Assembly: GCA_023411215.1 (NCBI GenBank)
Contig: JAEYOY010000012.1
Location: forward strand, 1-48,225
DNA from: Bacillota bacterium
GTDB lineage: Bacteria > Bacillota > Clostridia > Lachnospirales > Lachnospiraceae
Direction: 5' to 3'
DNA length: 48,225 nt
Each line of letters opens with the position of its first letter. Within the stretch, counting starts at the first letter, position 1. The notes beneath the pieces were generated by a model. That model saw only the letters and a program-made list of their open reading frames with translations, made no database searches and was not told where the DNA came from. A program made the position numbers and the translations under genes. Below, piece after piece: positions 42,201 to 48,225 of the stretch.

Positions 42201-42787
42201 TTGAAGATTTCCGTAATCTTTCCGAGCGATATGAATTCCTGCATACCCAACGTGAAGATCTGATTAAAGCGGAAGAAGCATTATTACAGATAATTAATGA
42301 GCTGGATACCGAGATGCGAATTCAATTTGAAGAGAAGTTTAAAGCCATTAATGAGGAGTTCAATGTCGTATTTAAGGAATTATTCGGTGGTGGACAAGCA
42401 GATCTGGAGCTTACGGAGAGTGAAGATATTCTAGAAGCAGGTATCCGTATCAATGCACAGCCACCCGGAAAGAAGCTTCAGAACATGATGCAGCTATCCG
42501 GTGGTGAGAAGGCTCTAACAGCAATTTCCTTATTATTTGCCATTCAGAATCTAAAGCCTTCGCCCTTCTGTCTTTTGGATGAGATTGAGGCCGCTCTGGA
42601 CGATTCCAATGTTGGACGTTTTGCGAAATACCTGCATAAGCTGACAAAAGACACTCAGTTCATTATCATTACCCATCGTCGAGGTACCATGGCTGCTGCT
42701 GATATTTTATATGGTATCACAATGCAGGAGAAGGGTGTATCAACCTTAGTATCTGTTAACCTGATTGAAGGCCAGTTGGATAAATAA
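39227..42787 (+). CDS. smc: Chromosome segregation ATPase SMC
   Basis: Condenses and organises the chromosome with ScpA and ScpB. The 1186-residue protein has the full layout: an N-terminal head with the Walker A motif GPNGSGKSNVADAVRWVLGEQS (about residues 32-53), coiled coil to about 500, a hinge near 515-650 (GVVADIIKVDKTYETAIETALGG), a second coiled coil, and the C-terminal head with the signature LSGGEKALTAISLLFAIQ and the Walker B CLLDEIEAALDDSN. GGGAGA lies before the ATG at 39227, which is 50 bases after rnc. A terminator at 42838 closes the plsX-smc group. Confidence 0.97.
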   Translation: MYLKSIEVHGFKSFANKIVLEFHDGITGIVGPNGSGKSNVADAVRWVLGEQSAKQLRGAKMEDVIFSGTQTRKPLGYAYVAITLDNSDHKLPIEYEELTVARRVYRSGESEYLINGTSCRLKDVNELFMDTGIGKEGYSIIGQGQIDKILSGKPEDRRELFDEAAGIVKFKRRKHAAEKNLEEEKLNLSRITDIIKEIEKQLVPLEKQSAVARIYLKLKEELKSLEVNQFLREYDKLRSSKDQLEEKLIIATSDFEGTKLEYENTKEEYVRLEQQLEECDQVIEEDKNTFNELKLRKEKAEGEIKVLKEQISSLQQNDVYIQSRIENTKIEVDTKKSEESDYLSEKALIDDKIAGMDDLLTSALKELNSIKENILKYTKEIEECNNGIFEHLNINSGIKSNMQRYETMLEQNTLRKADLNQRILKNKSEECLYDETIEASKETLRQISEVIIEQTSRSAQVEQSINDIQINIDAINNEYNELQSRYLGEKSRLDSLMNLTERYEGYGISIKKVMERKPQMPGIIGVVADIIKVDKTYETAIETALGGTIQNIVTDNEATAKGLIQYLKQNKFGRATFLPLTNMSAGNGVNQDRVLKEPGVLGIASSLVEADSKFNALIDYLLGRIIVVDDIDHATTIAKKYNYSLRIVTLEGELLTPGGSISGGAYKNSSNLLGRRREIEEMEDAVNALEKQTKELALRREEARDNRTRLRVELDTLKQSLQVKFLEQNTAKMNLDRELSKKAESEAIYQEYVRELQEIELQARDLKDNLANLNNSLSQNTQQNKEKEALIDQLNKKLEQERGLEQEANEKASALKLEMSTLEHSNQFILENIRRVKREIEKLFEEESTLTSDIKRASLIIEEKNLMISQAEEQIVSFDIQITELDDKIKNQSARREHITSIHKNFFTKREELSNRMTELDKECFRLSGQRDKIVEQTDLQMSYMWEEYELTYSTAAEYPIDEEISLTQAKKMIGEIKSKIKELGDVNVNAIEDFRNLSERYEFLHTQREDLIKAEEALLQIINELDTEMRIQFEEKFKAINEEFNVVFKELFGGGQADLELTESEDILEAGIRINAQPPGKKLQNMMQLSGGEKALTAISLLFAIQNLKPSPFCLLDEIEAALDDSNVGRFAKYLHKLTKDTQFIIITHRRGTMAAADILYGITMQEKGVSTLVSVNLIEGQLDK

Positions 42788-42837
42788 ACCTCATTAATTT
42801 GTGATGATTGAATAAATTTATAATAATTACTCTACAT

Positions 42838-42871
42838 AGAATCCCCGCCTGATAAGGCGGTGGATTCTTAT
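42838..42871 (+). terminator. Rho-independent terminator after smc
   Basis: AGAATCC and GCCT (from 42838) pair with AGGC and GGATTCT, ending near 42869, then TTA. It separates smc from ftsY. Confidence 0.7.
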
Positions 42872-42979
42872 CATTCATGTTATTAAGTTTTCTCAAAGTA
42901 TACTTTCTATCTATTTAGAAGCAGACAGCATATAGTACCGAATTCAACCTGCCGTTTTTAACAAATGTAAAAAATGGTC

Positions 42980-43008
42980 TTGCTTGTAAGTCGATGAAAT
43001 GATATTAT
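42980..43008 (+). promoter_or_regulatory. Putative ftsY promoter
   Basis: TTGCTT (42980-42985) and TATTAT (43003-43008) have 17-base spacing, giving a leader of about 190 bases before ftsY. The remainder of the gap has no other clear feature. Confidence 0.45.
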
Positions 43009-43200
43009 GAATTTTAATAAAATCGGAATGTTATAATTATGCAGAATGTAAATAACTAATTATGCCTATGTAACCAAAGTTCAGAAGACATACTTGGTCC
43101 AATTCAAAGGGCATATTATGATTATGCGAAACGTCATTTACTTGTGATAATGTCACTAAAGCATCAAGGATATTTAATGTGAAAGGTATGGTTATAGGAA

Positions 43201-44136
43201 ATGGGAGAGAATAAATCAGGTTTTTTTCGTAAATTAGTACAAGGACTGTCAAAGACACGAAATAATATAGCCCATGGAATAGACGCAATTTTTAGCGGCT
43301 TTTCCAGCATTGATGATGATTTTTATGAAGAGCTGGAAGAAATCCTTATCATGGCAGACCTTGGTATCAATACCACCACAGCTATTATAGAGAACCTTCG
43401 TCAAAAGGTGAAGGAAAATAAGATCAAGGATCCTTCCGAATGTCGTCAACTCTTAATTAACAGTATGAAAGAACAGATGCAGCTTGCTGATAATGCGTAT
43501 GAATTTGAAAACAAAAAATCAGTTGTATTATTAATCGGTGTAAATGGCGTTGGTAAGACTACCTCCGTTGGTAAGCTGGCCGGTCAGATGAAGGATATGG
43601 GCAAAAAAGTTATGGTTGCTGCTGCAGACACCTTCCGTGCCGCAGCCATAGAGCAGCTGACGGAATGGGCTCACAGAGCCAATGTTGAAATTATCGCACA
43701 GAAGGAAGGCTCCGATCCCGCAGCAGTAATCTATGATGCCGTAACCGCAGCAAAATCAAGAAATACGGATGTATTATTGTGTGACACCGCAGGGCGTCTT
43801 CATAATAAGAAAAACCTTATGGAAGAATTAAAGAAAATCAACCGTGTAATCGAACGTGAATATCCCGAGGCCTATCGTGAAACATTAGTTGTCCTGGATG
43901 GTACCACCGGTCAGAATGCACTTGCTCAAGCAAAGGAGTTCAATGAGGTTGCTGAAATCACAGGTATAGTCTTAACCAAGTTGGATGGTACAGCAAAGGG
44001 CGGTATTGCCATCGCGATTCAATCCGAGCTTGGTATTCCTGTAAAGTACATCGGTATAGGTGAAAAAATTGATGATCTTCAGAAGTTCAACGCAGAGGAT
44101 TTTATCAATGCATTGTTCGAGAGGACTGATTCGTAA
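43201..44136 (+). CDS. ftsY: Signal recognition particle receptor FtsY
   Basis: Docks the signal recognition particle to the membrane and hydrolyses GTP. The 311-residue protein has a short N-terminal region (no long acidic domain), a helical N domain, and the G domain with GVNGVGKTTSVGKLA (G1), DTFRAAAIEQLTEWA, DTAGRLHNKKNLMEEL (G3) and TKLDGTAKGG (G4), ending in GEKIDDLQKFNAEDFINALF. GGAAATG precedes the start at 43201. It normally follows smc closely; here a terminator and a 413-base gap with a possible promoter intervene. Confidence 0.96.
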   Translation: MGENKSGFFRKLVQGLSKTRNNIAHGIDAIFSGFSSIDDDFYEELEEILIMADLGINTTTAIIENLRQKVKENKIKDPSECRQLLINSMKEQMQLADNAYEFENKKSVVLLIGVNGVGKTTSVGKLAGQMKDMGKKVMVAAADTFRAAAIEQLTEWAHRANVEIIAQKEGSDPAAVIYDAVTAAKSRNTDVLLCDTAGRLHNKKNLMEELKKINRVIEREYPEAYRETLVVLDGTTGQNALAQAKEFNEVAEITGIVLTKLDGTAKGGIAIAIQSELGIPVKYIGIGEKIDDLQKFNAEDFINALFERTDS

Positions 44137-44167
44137 CTTCGATACGCGATACCTTTAATTCTTGACA

Positions 44168-44277
44168 GTAGAAAGTTTGCGAAGCGTACTTTCTACCGTT
44201 CATCACAATCGAAAGTTAGTGAAGGTGCTTTCTATTATTCAAGACAATAGAAATTCGCGAGGCGTTCTTTCTATTGT
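44168..44277. repeat. Three tandem ACAATAGAAAG hairpins
   Basis: Copy 1: GTAGAAAGT (44168-44176) with ACTTTCTAC (44188-44196). Copy 2: ACAATCGAAAG (44205-44215) with CTTTCTATTAT (44228-44238), imperfect. Copy 3: ACAATAGAAA (44244-44253) with TTTCTATTGT (44268-44277). Copies 1 and 3 have GCGAAGC or GCGAGGC loops. They fill most of the ftsY-threonine deaminase gap. Confidence 0.65.
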
Positions 44278-44382
44278 ATATTTGCAGACAGTGATAAGAA
44301 GAGAGTTTTGTAACTGCATATTTACAAACTCCCATCCTATAAATTTATAACGTGTGACCGCACGTAGATGGAGGGTTAAACA

Positions 44383-45600
44383 ATGATGACATTAGATAAG
44401 TTTGAAGAAGCAACAGAAGCCGTTAAGAAAGTAATACTGCGAACGGAGTTAGTGTACAGCGACTATTTCTCCGATACCACCGGTAATAAGGTATATCTTA
44501 AGCCTGAAAACATGCAATTTACCGGTGCTTATAAGGTTCGTGGTGCTTATTATAAGATTAGTACTCTTACCAAGGAAGAGAGAGAACGTGGTCTAATTAC
44601 TGCTTCTGCCGGAAATCATGCTCAGGGAGTAGCTTATGCAGCAAAACTTTATCAAGCGAAAGCAATCATTGTCATGCCATCCACTACACCATTAATCAAG
44701 GTGAATCGTACTAAGAGCTATGGTGCAGAGGTTATTTTATATGGAAATGTCTATGATGAAGCATGCCAGTATGCTCTTCAATTATCACAGGAAAAGGGTT
44801 ACACCTTTATACATCCCTTTAATGATGAGGGCGTAGCAACCGGTCAGGGAACCATTGCTATGGAGATATTTAAAGATCTTCCGACCGTAGATATTATTCT
44901 GGCACCAATTGGTGGCGGCGGTCTGTTGGCCGGTGTCGCTACTCTGGCTAAAATGCTTAATCCTAATGTCAAGGTAATCGGTGTAGAGCCTGCAGGTGCA
45001 GCCTGCATGAAGGAATCCTTAAAAGCCGGACATGTTGTAACTCTTCCTCACATAGATACCATCGCTGATGGTACTGCAGTGAAGACTCCAGGAGAAGTGG
45101 TATTTCCTTACATTCAGAAATATGTAGATGACATTATTACCGTTGAGGATCAGGAGCTGATTGTTAACTTCTTAGACATTATCGAAAATCATAAAATGGT
45201 AGTTGAAAATTCCGGTCTTCTTACCGTAGCAGCATTAAAGCATTTAAATTGCAAGGATAAGAAGGTGGTTTCCATCCTTAGTGGCGGAAATATGGATATT
45301 ATTACGGTGGCTTCTATTGTACAGCACGGTCTCATACAAAGAGGAAGAGTGTTTACCGTATCCGTACAGCTTCCCGACCGTCCCGGCGAGCTTGTGAATG
45401 TTGCAAGCATCATTGCGAAGGCTCAGGGTAATGTTATCCGTCTTGACCATAACCAGTTCGTAAGCATCAACCGTAATGCCGCTGTGGAACTAACCATTAC
45501 AATGGAGACCTTCGGTCAGGAGCATAAGCAGGAGATTGTACAAGCTCTCATCGATCACGGTTATAATCCGAAGATCTGCCAGCCGAACAAATTATACTAG
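44383..45600 (+). CDS. ilvA: Threonine ammonia-lyase with ACT domain
   Basis: Deaminates threonine to 2-oxobutyrate using PLP, feeding isoleucine synthesis or threonine catabolism. The 405-residue protein has the PLP lysine in FTGAYKVRGAYYKI, the substrate loop TASAGNHAQGVAYAAKL, the phosphate-binding GGGGLLAGVA, and VSILSGGNMD. A C-terminal ACT domain (about 325-400, GRVFTVSVQLPDRPGELVNVASIIAKAQGNVI) indicates regulation by a small ligand. The length fits the single-ACT clostridial type rather than the 514-residue E. coli IlvA. GGAGGG (44370-44375) is seven bases before ATG 44383. No branched-chain synthesis gene is adjacent, so its main role is unclear. Confidence 0.9.
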   Translation: MMTLDKFEEATEAVKKVILRTELVYSDYFSDTTGNKVYLKPENMQFTGAYKVRGAYYKISTLTKEERERGLITASAGNHAQGVAYAAKLYQAKAIIVMPSTTPLIKVNRTKSYGAEVILYGNVYDEACQYALQLSQEKGYTFIHPFNDEGVATGQGTIAMEIFKDLPTVDIILAPIGGGGLLAGVATLAKMLNPNVKVIGVEPAGAACMKESLKAGHVVTLPHIDTIADGTAVKTPGEVVFPYIQKYVDDIITVEDQELIVNFLDIIENHKMVVENSGLLTVAALKHLNCKDKKVVSILSGGNMDIITVASIVQHGLIQRGRVFTVSVQLPDRPGELVNVASIIAKAQGNVIRLDHNQFVSINRNAAVELTITMETFGQEHKQEIVQALIDHGYNPKICQPNKLY

Positions 45601-45662
45601 GGTATCGTTGTTTTACATAGAAAACATAAAAAAGTTCGTCTATTTTACCGGTATAGCAAAGG

Positions 45663-45691
45663 TTTACAAATACTGTCTACATTGATATAAT
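45663..45691 (+). promoter_or_regulatory. Strong promoter in the ilvA-recA gap
   Basis: TTTACA (45663-45668) and a consensus TATAAT (45686-45691) are 17 bases apart, about 390 bases upstream of recA and separate from the recA promoter. Confidence 0.5.
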
Positions 45692-45697
45692 GGAAAC

Positions 45698-45925
45698 GTA
45701 GTGAGCATATCGCAAGCTCGCTTGTGGATATGCGATCGGAGTGAAAGATCATGAACATGTTTAGCTCATGATATAATACTAATATCTTTCTATTCTGTTT
45801 ATCAATGGTGATTTGTAACCCTCTTGTAGTCATGAAAACACCCTAAAGGCCAATTAATATTGTAAATTTTCTGATTGCTTTGCAATTTATTAATGTAAAG
45901 GGCCTACTTTGTCCTAAAGGTGTGT
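45698..45925 (+). ncRNA. Possible small RNA between ilvA and recA
   Basis: The promoter at 45663 would transcribe a stretch with ordered helices: GCATATC plus CAAGC (45705-45717) with GCTTG plus GATATGC (45720-45733); ATCATGA with TCATGAT near 45749-45772; and a larger domain where ACACC (45838-45842) pairs with GGTGT (45919-45923), AGGCC (45847-45851) with GGCCT (45901-45905), and ATTAATA (45853-45859) with TATTAAT (45888-45894). There is no open frame of note and no clear terminator. Confidence 0.35.
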
Positions 45926-45991
45926 TAAGCTGTCAATATCCTTAGCAATGTTCCTAATATTGAATTCAAAATATGTTTCGTCGATTTAGTA

Positions 45992-46020
45992 TTGACATTG
46001 CATGGGAAATAAGATAATAT
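45992..46020 (+). promoter_or_regulatory. recA promoter
   Basis: Consensus TTGACA (45992-45997), 17 bases, then TATAT-type -10 TAATAT (46015-46020), 61 bases before the recA ATG. Confidence 0.75.
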
Positions 46021-46027
46021 GAATACA

Positions 46028-46041
46028 AGAACATTAGTTCG
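46028..46041. promoter_or_regulatory. LexA (SOS) box of recA
   Basis: AGAACATTAGTTCG (46028-46041) matches the Gram-positive SOS operator CGAAC-N4-GTTCG with one mismatch and covers the expected transcription start, so LexA would block initiation. Confidence 0.75.
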
Positions 46042-46081
46042 TATTTTGAAGGTGTGGCCTTCATAAAAAGGGAGATTAGAT

Positions 46082-47107
46082 ATGGCAAAGGATGATAAAA
46101 TAAGAGCATTGGAATCTGCTCTGGCGCAGATCGAAAAGCAGTACGGCAAAGGCTCTATCATGAAGCTTGGTGATACGAATGCGAATATGAGTATCGAGAC
46201 GGTTCCTACCGGTTCCATCAGTTTAGATATCGCATTAGGCTTAGGCGGTGTTCCAAAGGGAAGAATTCTGGAGATCTATGGCCCCGAGTCCAGTGGTAAG
46301 ACAACAGTAGCACTTCATATGGTTGCCGAAGTACAGAAGAGAGGTGGCATTGCGGGCTTCATTGATGCCGAACATGCTCTTGATCCTGTATATGCAAAGA
46401 ATATTGGTGTAGATATTGATAATTTATATATTTCACAGCCGGATAATGGTGAACAAGCTCTTGAAATTACAGAAACCATGGTACGTTCTGGTGCAGTCGA
46501 TATTATTATCGTTGACTCCGTAGCAGCATTGGTTCCTAAAGCTGAGATTGACGGTGAGATGGGTGATTCTCATGTGGGTCTTCAGGCAAGACTTATGTCA
46601 CAGGCACTCAGAAAGCTTACCGCAGTAATCAGTAAGTCCAATTGTATTGTAGTATTCATTAATCAGCTCCGAGAGAAGGTTGGTGTAATGTTCGGTAGTC
46701 CGGAGACTACGACCGGTGGACGTGCCCTTAAGTTCTATGCTTCCATCCGTTTGGATGTAAGAAGAATTGAATCCTTGAAGCAGGGTGGCGAGGTTGTAGG
46801 TAACAGAACCCGTATCAAGGTCGTTAAGAATAAGATAGCTCCTCCCTTCAAGGAAGCGGAATTTGATATCATGTTTGGCAAAGGTATCTCAAGGGAAGGC
46901 GACATACTTGATCTGGCAGCAGAGGCTGGTATCATCATAAAGAGTGGCGCATGGTTTGCTTATAATGATGCCAAGATCGGCCAAGGCCGCGAGAATGCGA
47001 AGCAGTACTTGCTAGATAACCCTACAATCTGTGAAGAGGTAGAGGTGAAGGTTCGAGAGAAATACATGCTGCATCCTGCTAAGAATTACAACGAAGTCCT
47101 TGAATAA
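46082..47107 (+). CDS. recA: Recombinase RecA
   Basis: Forms filaments on single-stranded DNA for homologous recombination and triggers LexA self-cleavage. The 341-residue protein has KQYGKGSIMKLGD, the Walker A motif GPESSGKTTVALH, the Walker B region DIIIVDSVAALVPKAEIDGEMGDSHVGLQAR, the DNA-binding loop 2 region GVMFGSPETTTGGRALKFYAS and a short C-terminus. AAGGGAG lies ahead of the ATG, and a small leader hairpin GAAGG-TGTGG-CCTTC (46048-46062) precedes it. A clear promoter and SOS box indicate damage induction. recX follows, separated by a hairpin. Confidence 0.98.
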   Translation: MAKDDKIRALESALAQIEKQYGKGSIMKLGDTNANMSIETVPTGSISLDIALGLGGVPKGRILEIYGPESSGKTTVALHMVAEVQKRGGIAGFIDAEHALDPVYAKNIGVDIDNLYISQPDNGEQALEITETMVRSGAVDIIIVDSVAALVPKAEIDGEMGDSHVGLQARLMSQALRKLTAVISKSNCIVVFINQLREKVGVMFGSPETTTGGRALKFYASIRLDVRRIESLKQGGEVVGNRTRIKVVKNKIAPPFKEAEFDIMFGKGISREGDILDLAAEAGIIIKSGAWFAYNDAKIGQGRENAKQYLLDNPTICEEVEVKVREKYMLHPAKNYNEVLE

Positions 47108-47139
47108 GATTTTTTTACAGCTATAACAGATAAATTTTG

Positions 47140-47214
47140 AGGCTGTTCTCGATAGAGTTGAAGATTGGTTACGAAGCTTTCGAGCCTGTCTTTCTCACTA
47201 CTCGGGAACAGCCT
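47140..47214 (+). promoter_or_regulatory. Hairpin between recA and recX
   Basis: AGGCTGTTCTCGA (47140-47152) pairs over 13 positions with TCGGGAACAGCCT (47202-47214), including one G-U pair. There is no T run, so it may modulate rather than end transcription and lower recX relative to recA. Confidence 0.45.
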
Positions 47215-47292
47215 TATCTTATGGATAAATATTTAGCGTATGAAATGCAATTCGCTTTTGAGATGGCGCAAAACACCATCATGGAGGTAAGT

Positions 47293-47913
47293 ATGATAAT
47301 TACAAAGCTTGAAAAAGCAGCAAAATCCAAGGTCCGAATCTATATCGATGAGGAACTTGCATTTATATTAACCGAGAAAGAGCTGGAGAAGCTTTCTTTG
47401 GAAGAAGGTCAATCCATCCTGCCTGAGCAGTACGAAAAGCTGATTGAACTACTAATCTATCCCAAAGCGATAGAGAAGGCACTTTTTATCCTAAAATTCA
47501 TGGATCGCTGCGAACAGGAACTACGCTCCAAGCTATCCAGAGAGGAATACCGCGAAGACATCATCGATCGGGTAATCGAATATGTTAAACACTATGGTTA
47601 TCTGAATGATGAACGTTTCGCTACAGCCTTTGTTAAATCTCGTAAAAACAGAAAAAGTAAGATGATGATTAAGAACGAACTACAGCAGAAGGGGATCTCT
47701 AAGGATATTATTCAGACTGTACTCGAAGCAGAATATGAAGCTGAGGATACTGAGGATGCCGAAATGATAGCGATTCATAAAGCAATTAACAAAAAGACTA
47801 GAGATCTGCAAGGATTATCCTTAGAAGAAAAACAAAAGCTGATCGCTTCACTTTATCGCAAGGGCTTTGATCTTAGTAAAATAAAACAAAGCATTGAAAA
47901 GTATGATTCATAA
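47293..47913 (+). CDS. recX: Regulatory protein RecX
   Basis: Binds RecA filaments and restrains them. The 206-residue protein is built of RecX-type three-helix repeats: LIELLIYPKAIEKALFILKFMDRCEQELRSKLSRE, then VIEYVKHYGYLNDERFATAFVKSRKNRKSKMMIKNELQQKGI, and a third repeat ending LIASLYRKGFDLSKIKQSIEKY. The N-terminal part (MIITKLEKAAKSKVRIYIDEELAFIL) matches RecX starts, so I use the ATG at 47293, five bases after GGAGG (47283-47287). The frame is open back to 47137 but that stretch contains the recA-recX hairpin and is not expected to be translated. Confidence 0.88.
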   Translation: MIITKLEKAAKSKVRIYIDEELAFILTEKELEKLSLEEGQSILPEQYEKLIELLIYPKAIEKALFILKFMDRCEQELRSKLSREEYREDIIDRVIEYVKHYGYLNDERFATAFVKSRKNRKSKMMIKNELQQKGISKDIIQTVLEAEYEAEDTEDAEMIAIHKAINKKTRDLQGLSLEEKQKLIASLYRKGFDLSKIKQSIEKYDS

Positions 47914-47917
47914 AAAA

Positions 47918-47990
47918 TAATTTATACTTAATCGTTTGTGCCTACGTCACCAAAGTGTAAAATTCACACAGGGCACTTACTAACATAAAG
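47918..47990. repeat. TTTGTGCC repeat copy after recX
   Basis: TTTGTGCCTACGTCA begins at 47935 and the 27-base unit (to 47961) matches 36767-36793 at 24 positions. The left flank AATTTATACTTAAT resembles the AATTCACACTTAAT end at 24651. AAGTG pairs with CACTT downstream. Confidence 0.6.
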
Positions 47991-48041
47991 GAGTAACTTC
48001 ATGATTTATATGGTAAATGCACCGGTTTTTTCGAATTTGTC

Positions 48042-48070
48042 TTGCCTTTTCCAGGTAAATATAATACAAT
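48042..48070 (+). promoter_or_regulatory. Promoter for the carboxyltransferase gene
   Basis: TTGCCT (48042-48047) and TACAAT (48065-48070) have 17-base spacing, 57 bases before the ATG at 48127. Confidence 0.55.
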
Positions 48071-48126
48071 TAAAATCGGCAGAGAATTGATTAATAATTA
48101 ACAATAGAAAAAATGGAGGGCTGAAA

Positions 48127-48225
48127 ATGAGCAGTACAGCACAACTGTCAGCAAGAGAAAGAATTACTTCTTTGCTTGACGACAATAGTTTTGTTGAAGT
48201 CGGCGCTTTCGTTACAAAAAGAAGT
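48127..48225 (+). CDS. Acyl-CoA carboxylase carboxyltransferase subunit, 3' partial
   Basis: Only the first 33 residues are in the window: MSSTAQLSARERITSLLDDN, then SFVEVGAFVTKRS. The ARERITSLLDDxSFVEVGAF pattern is the standard opening of biotin-dependent carboxyltransferases (propionyl-CoA or methylmalonyl-CoA type, PccB/MmdA-like). GGAGGG (48115-48120) lies six bases before the ATG. The substrate cannot be told from so short a piece. It has its own promoter and likely starts a new operon running out of the window. Confidence 0.75.
   Translation, partial: MSSTAQLSARERITSLLDDNSFVEVGAFVTKRS

Noticed and set aside
47137..47292. Upstream extension of recX
   Set aside because: It covers the recA-recX hairpin and adds 52 residues not expected for RecX; GGAGG precedes ATG 47293.
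48001..48090. Small frame of 29 codons with an AAAGGAG site before the last gene
   Set aside because: A well-formed promoter (48042-48070) lies inside it and the peptide is unlike anything known, so a chance frame is more likely.
1..48225. Open frames on the reverse strand
   Set aside because: All are antisense to confidently identified genes, lack ribosome binding sites and show no recognisable protein family.
1..48225. tRNA, rRNA, transposase and prophage genes
   Set aside because: Looked for tRNA-like T-loop patterns, rRNA segments and DDE-type or phage proteins and saw none; an eye scan could miss a diverged tRNA.

Overview
The window is about 48 kb of AT-rich chromosome from a Firmicute, most likely an anaerobic clostridium of the Lachnospiraceae type. 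The grounds are strong AAGGAGG-type ribosome binding sites, an IspH-ribosomal protein S1 fusion gene (typical of Clostridia), a plsX-acpP-rnc-smc-ftsY cluster, YesM/YesN-type regulators and a GH94 disaccharide phosphorylase. I do not name a species. Every supported gene lies on the + strand. I found no rRNA, tRNA, CRISPR array, transposase or prophage gene.

Region 1 (1-7,090) is a polyamine cluster. It holds S-adenosylmethionine decarboxylase (5' end cut by the window), an arginine-type decarboxylase, spermidine synthase, agmatinase, and then the two enzymes of the carboxyspermidine route. Arginine can be turned into putrescine, and two separate routes to spermidine lie side by side.

Region 2 (7,100-16,000) is mixed metabolism: a PNPOx-like protein, a D,D-carboxypeptidase, a flavodiiron protein, a small membrane protein, a 2-keto-3-deoxygluconate-type kinase, and a membrane-anchored protein next to an aconitase-family hydratase.

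Region 3 (16,100-24,600) looks like an amino-sugar disaccharide module. It has a GH94 enzyme closely resembling N,N'-diacetylchitobiose phosphorylase, a phosphohexomutase that could take its sugar-1-phosphate product, a YesM-like sensor kinase, a solute-binding lipoprotein without permeases, and a YesN-like regulator.

Region 4 (24,900-48,225) is mostly core genes: folD, rimO-pgsA-cinA, a GerMN-like lipoprotein, a BaiN/HI0933-family flavoprotein, cmk, ispH-rpsA, an isolated cheR, plsX-acpP-rnc-smc, ftsY, a threonine deaminase, recA (LexA-type box at its promoter), recX, and the start of an acyl-CoA carboxylase carboxyltransferase gene.

The most unusual aspect is between the genes. The intergenic stretches are full of palindromic elements in several dispersed families, including an ACAATAGAAAG hairpin (six copies), a TTTGTGCC repeat, a GTAGGAAT/TGGTTGCC element and a nested three-arm structure with an extra copy of one arm. 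Several elements pair with G-U wobbles, which points to function as RNA. Two further single-copy structures (12,838-12,973 and 36,379-36,474) look like unrecognised structured RNAs, and a long hairpin just ahead of rnc is a candidate RNase III autoregulatory site. All structure calls were made by eye, without folding software or database search.
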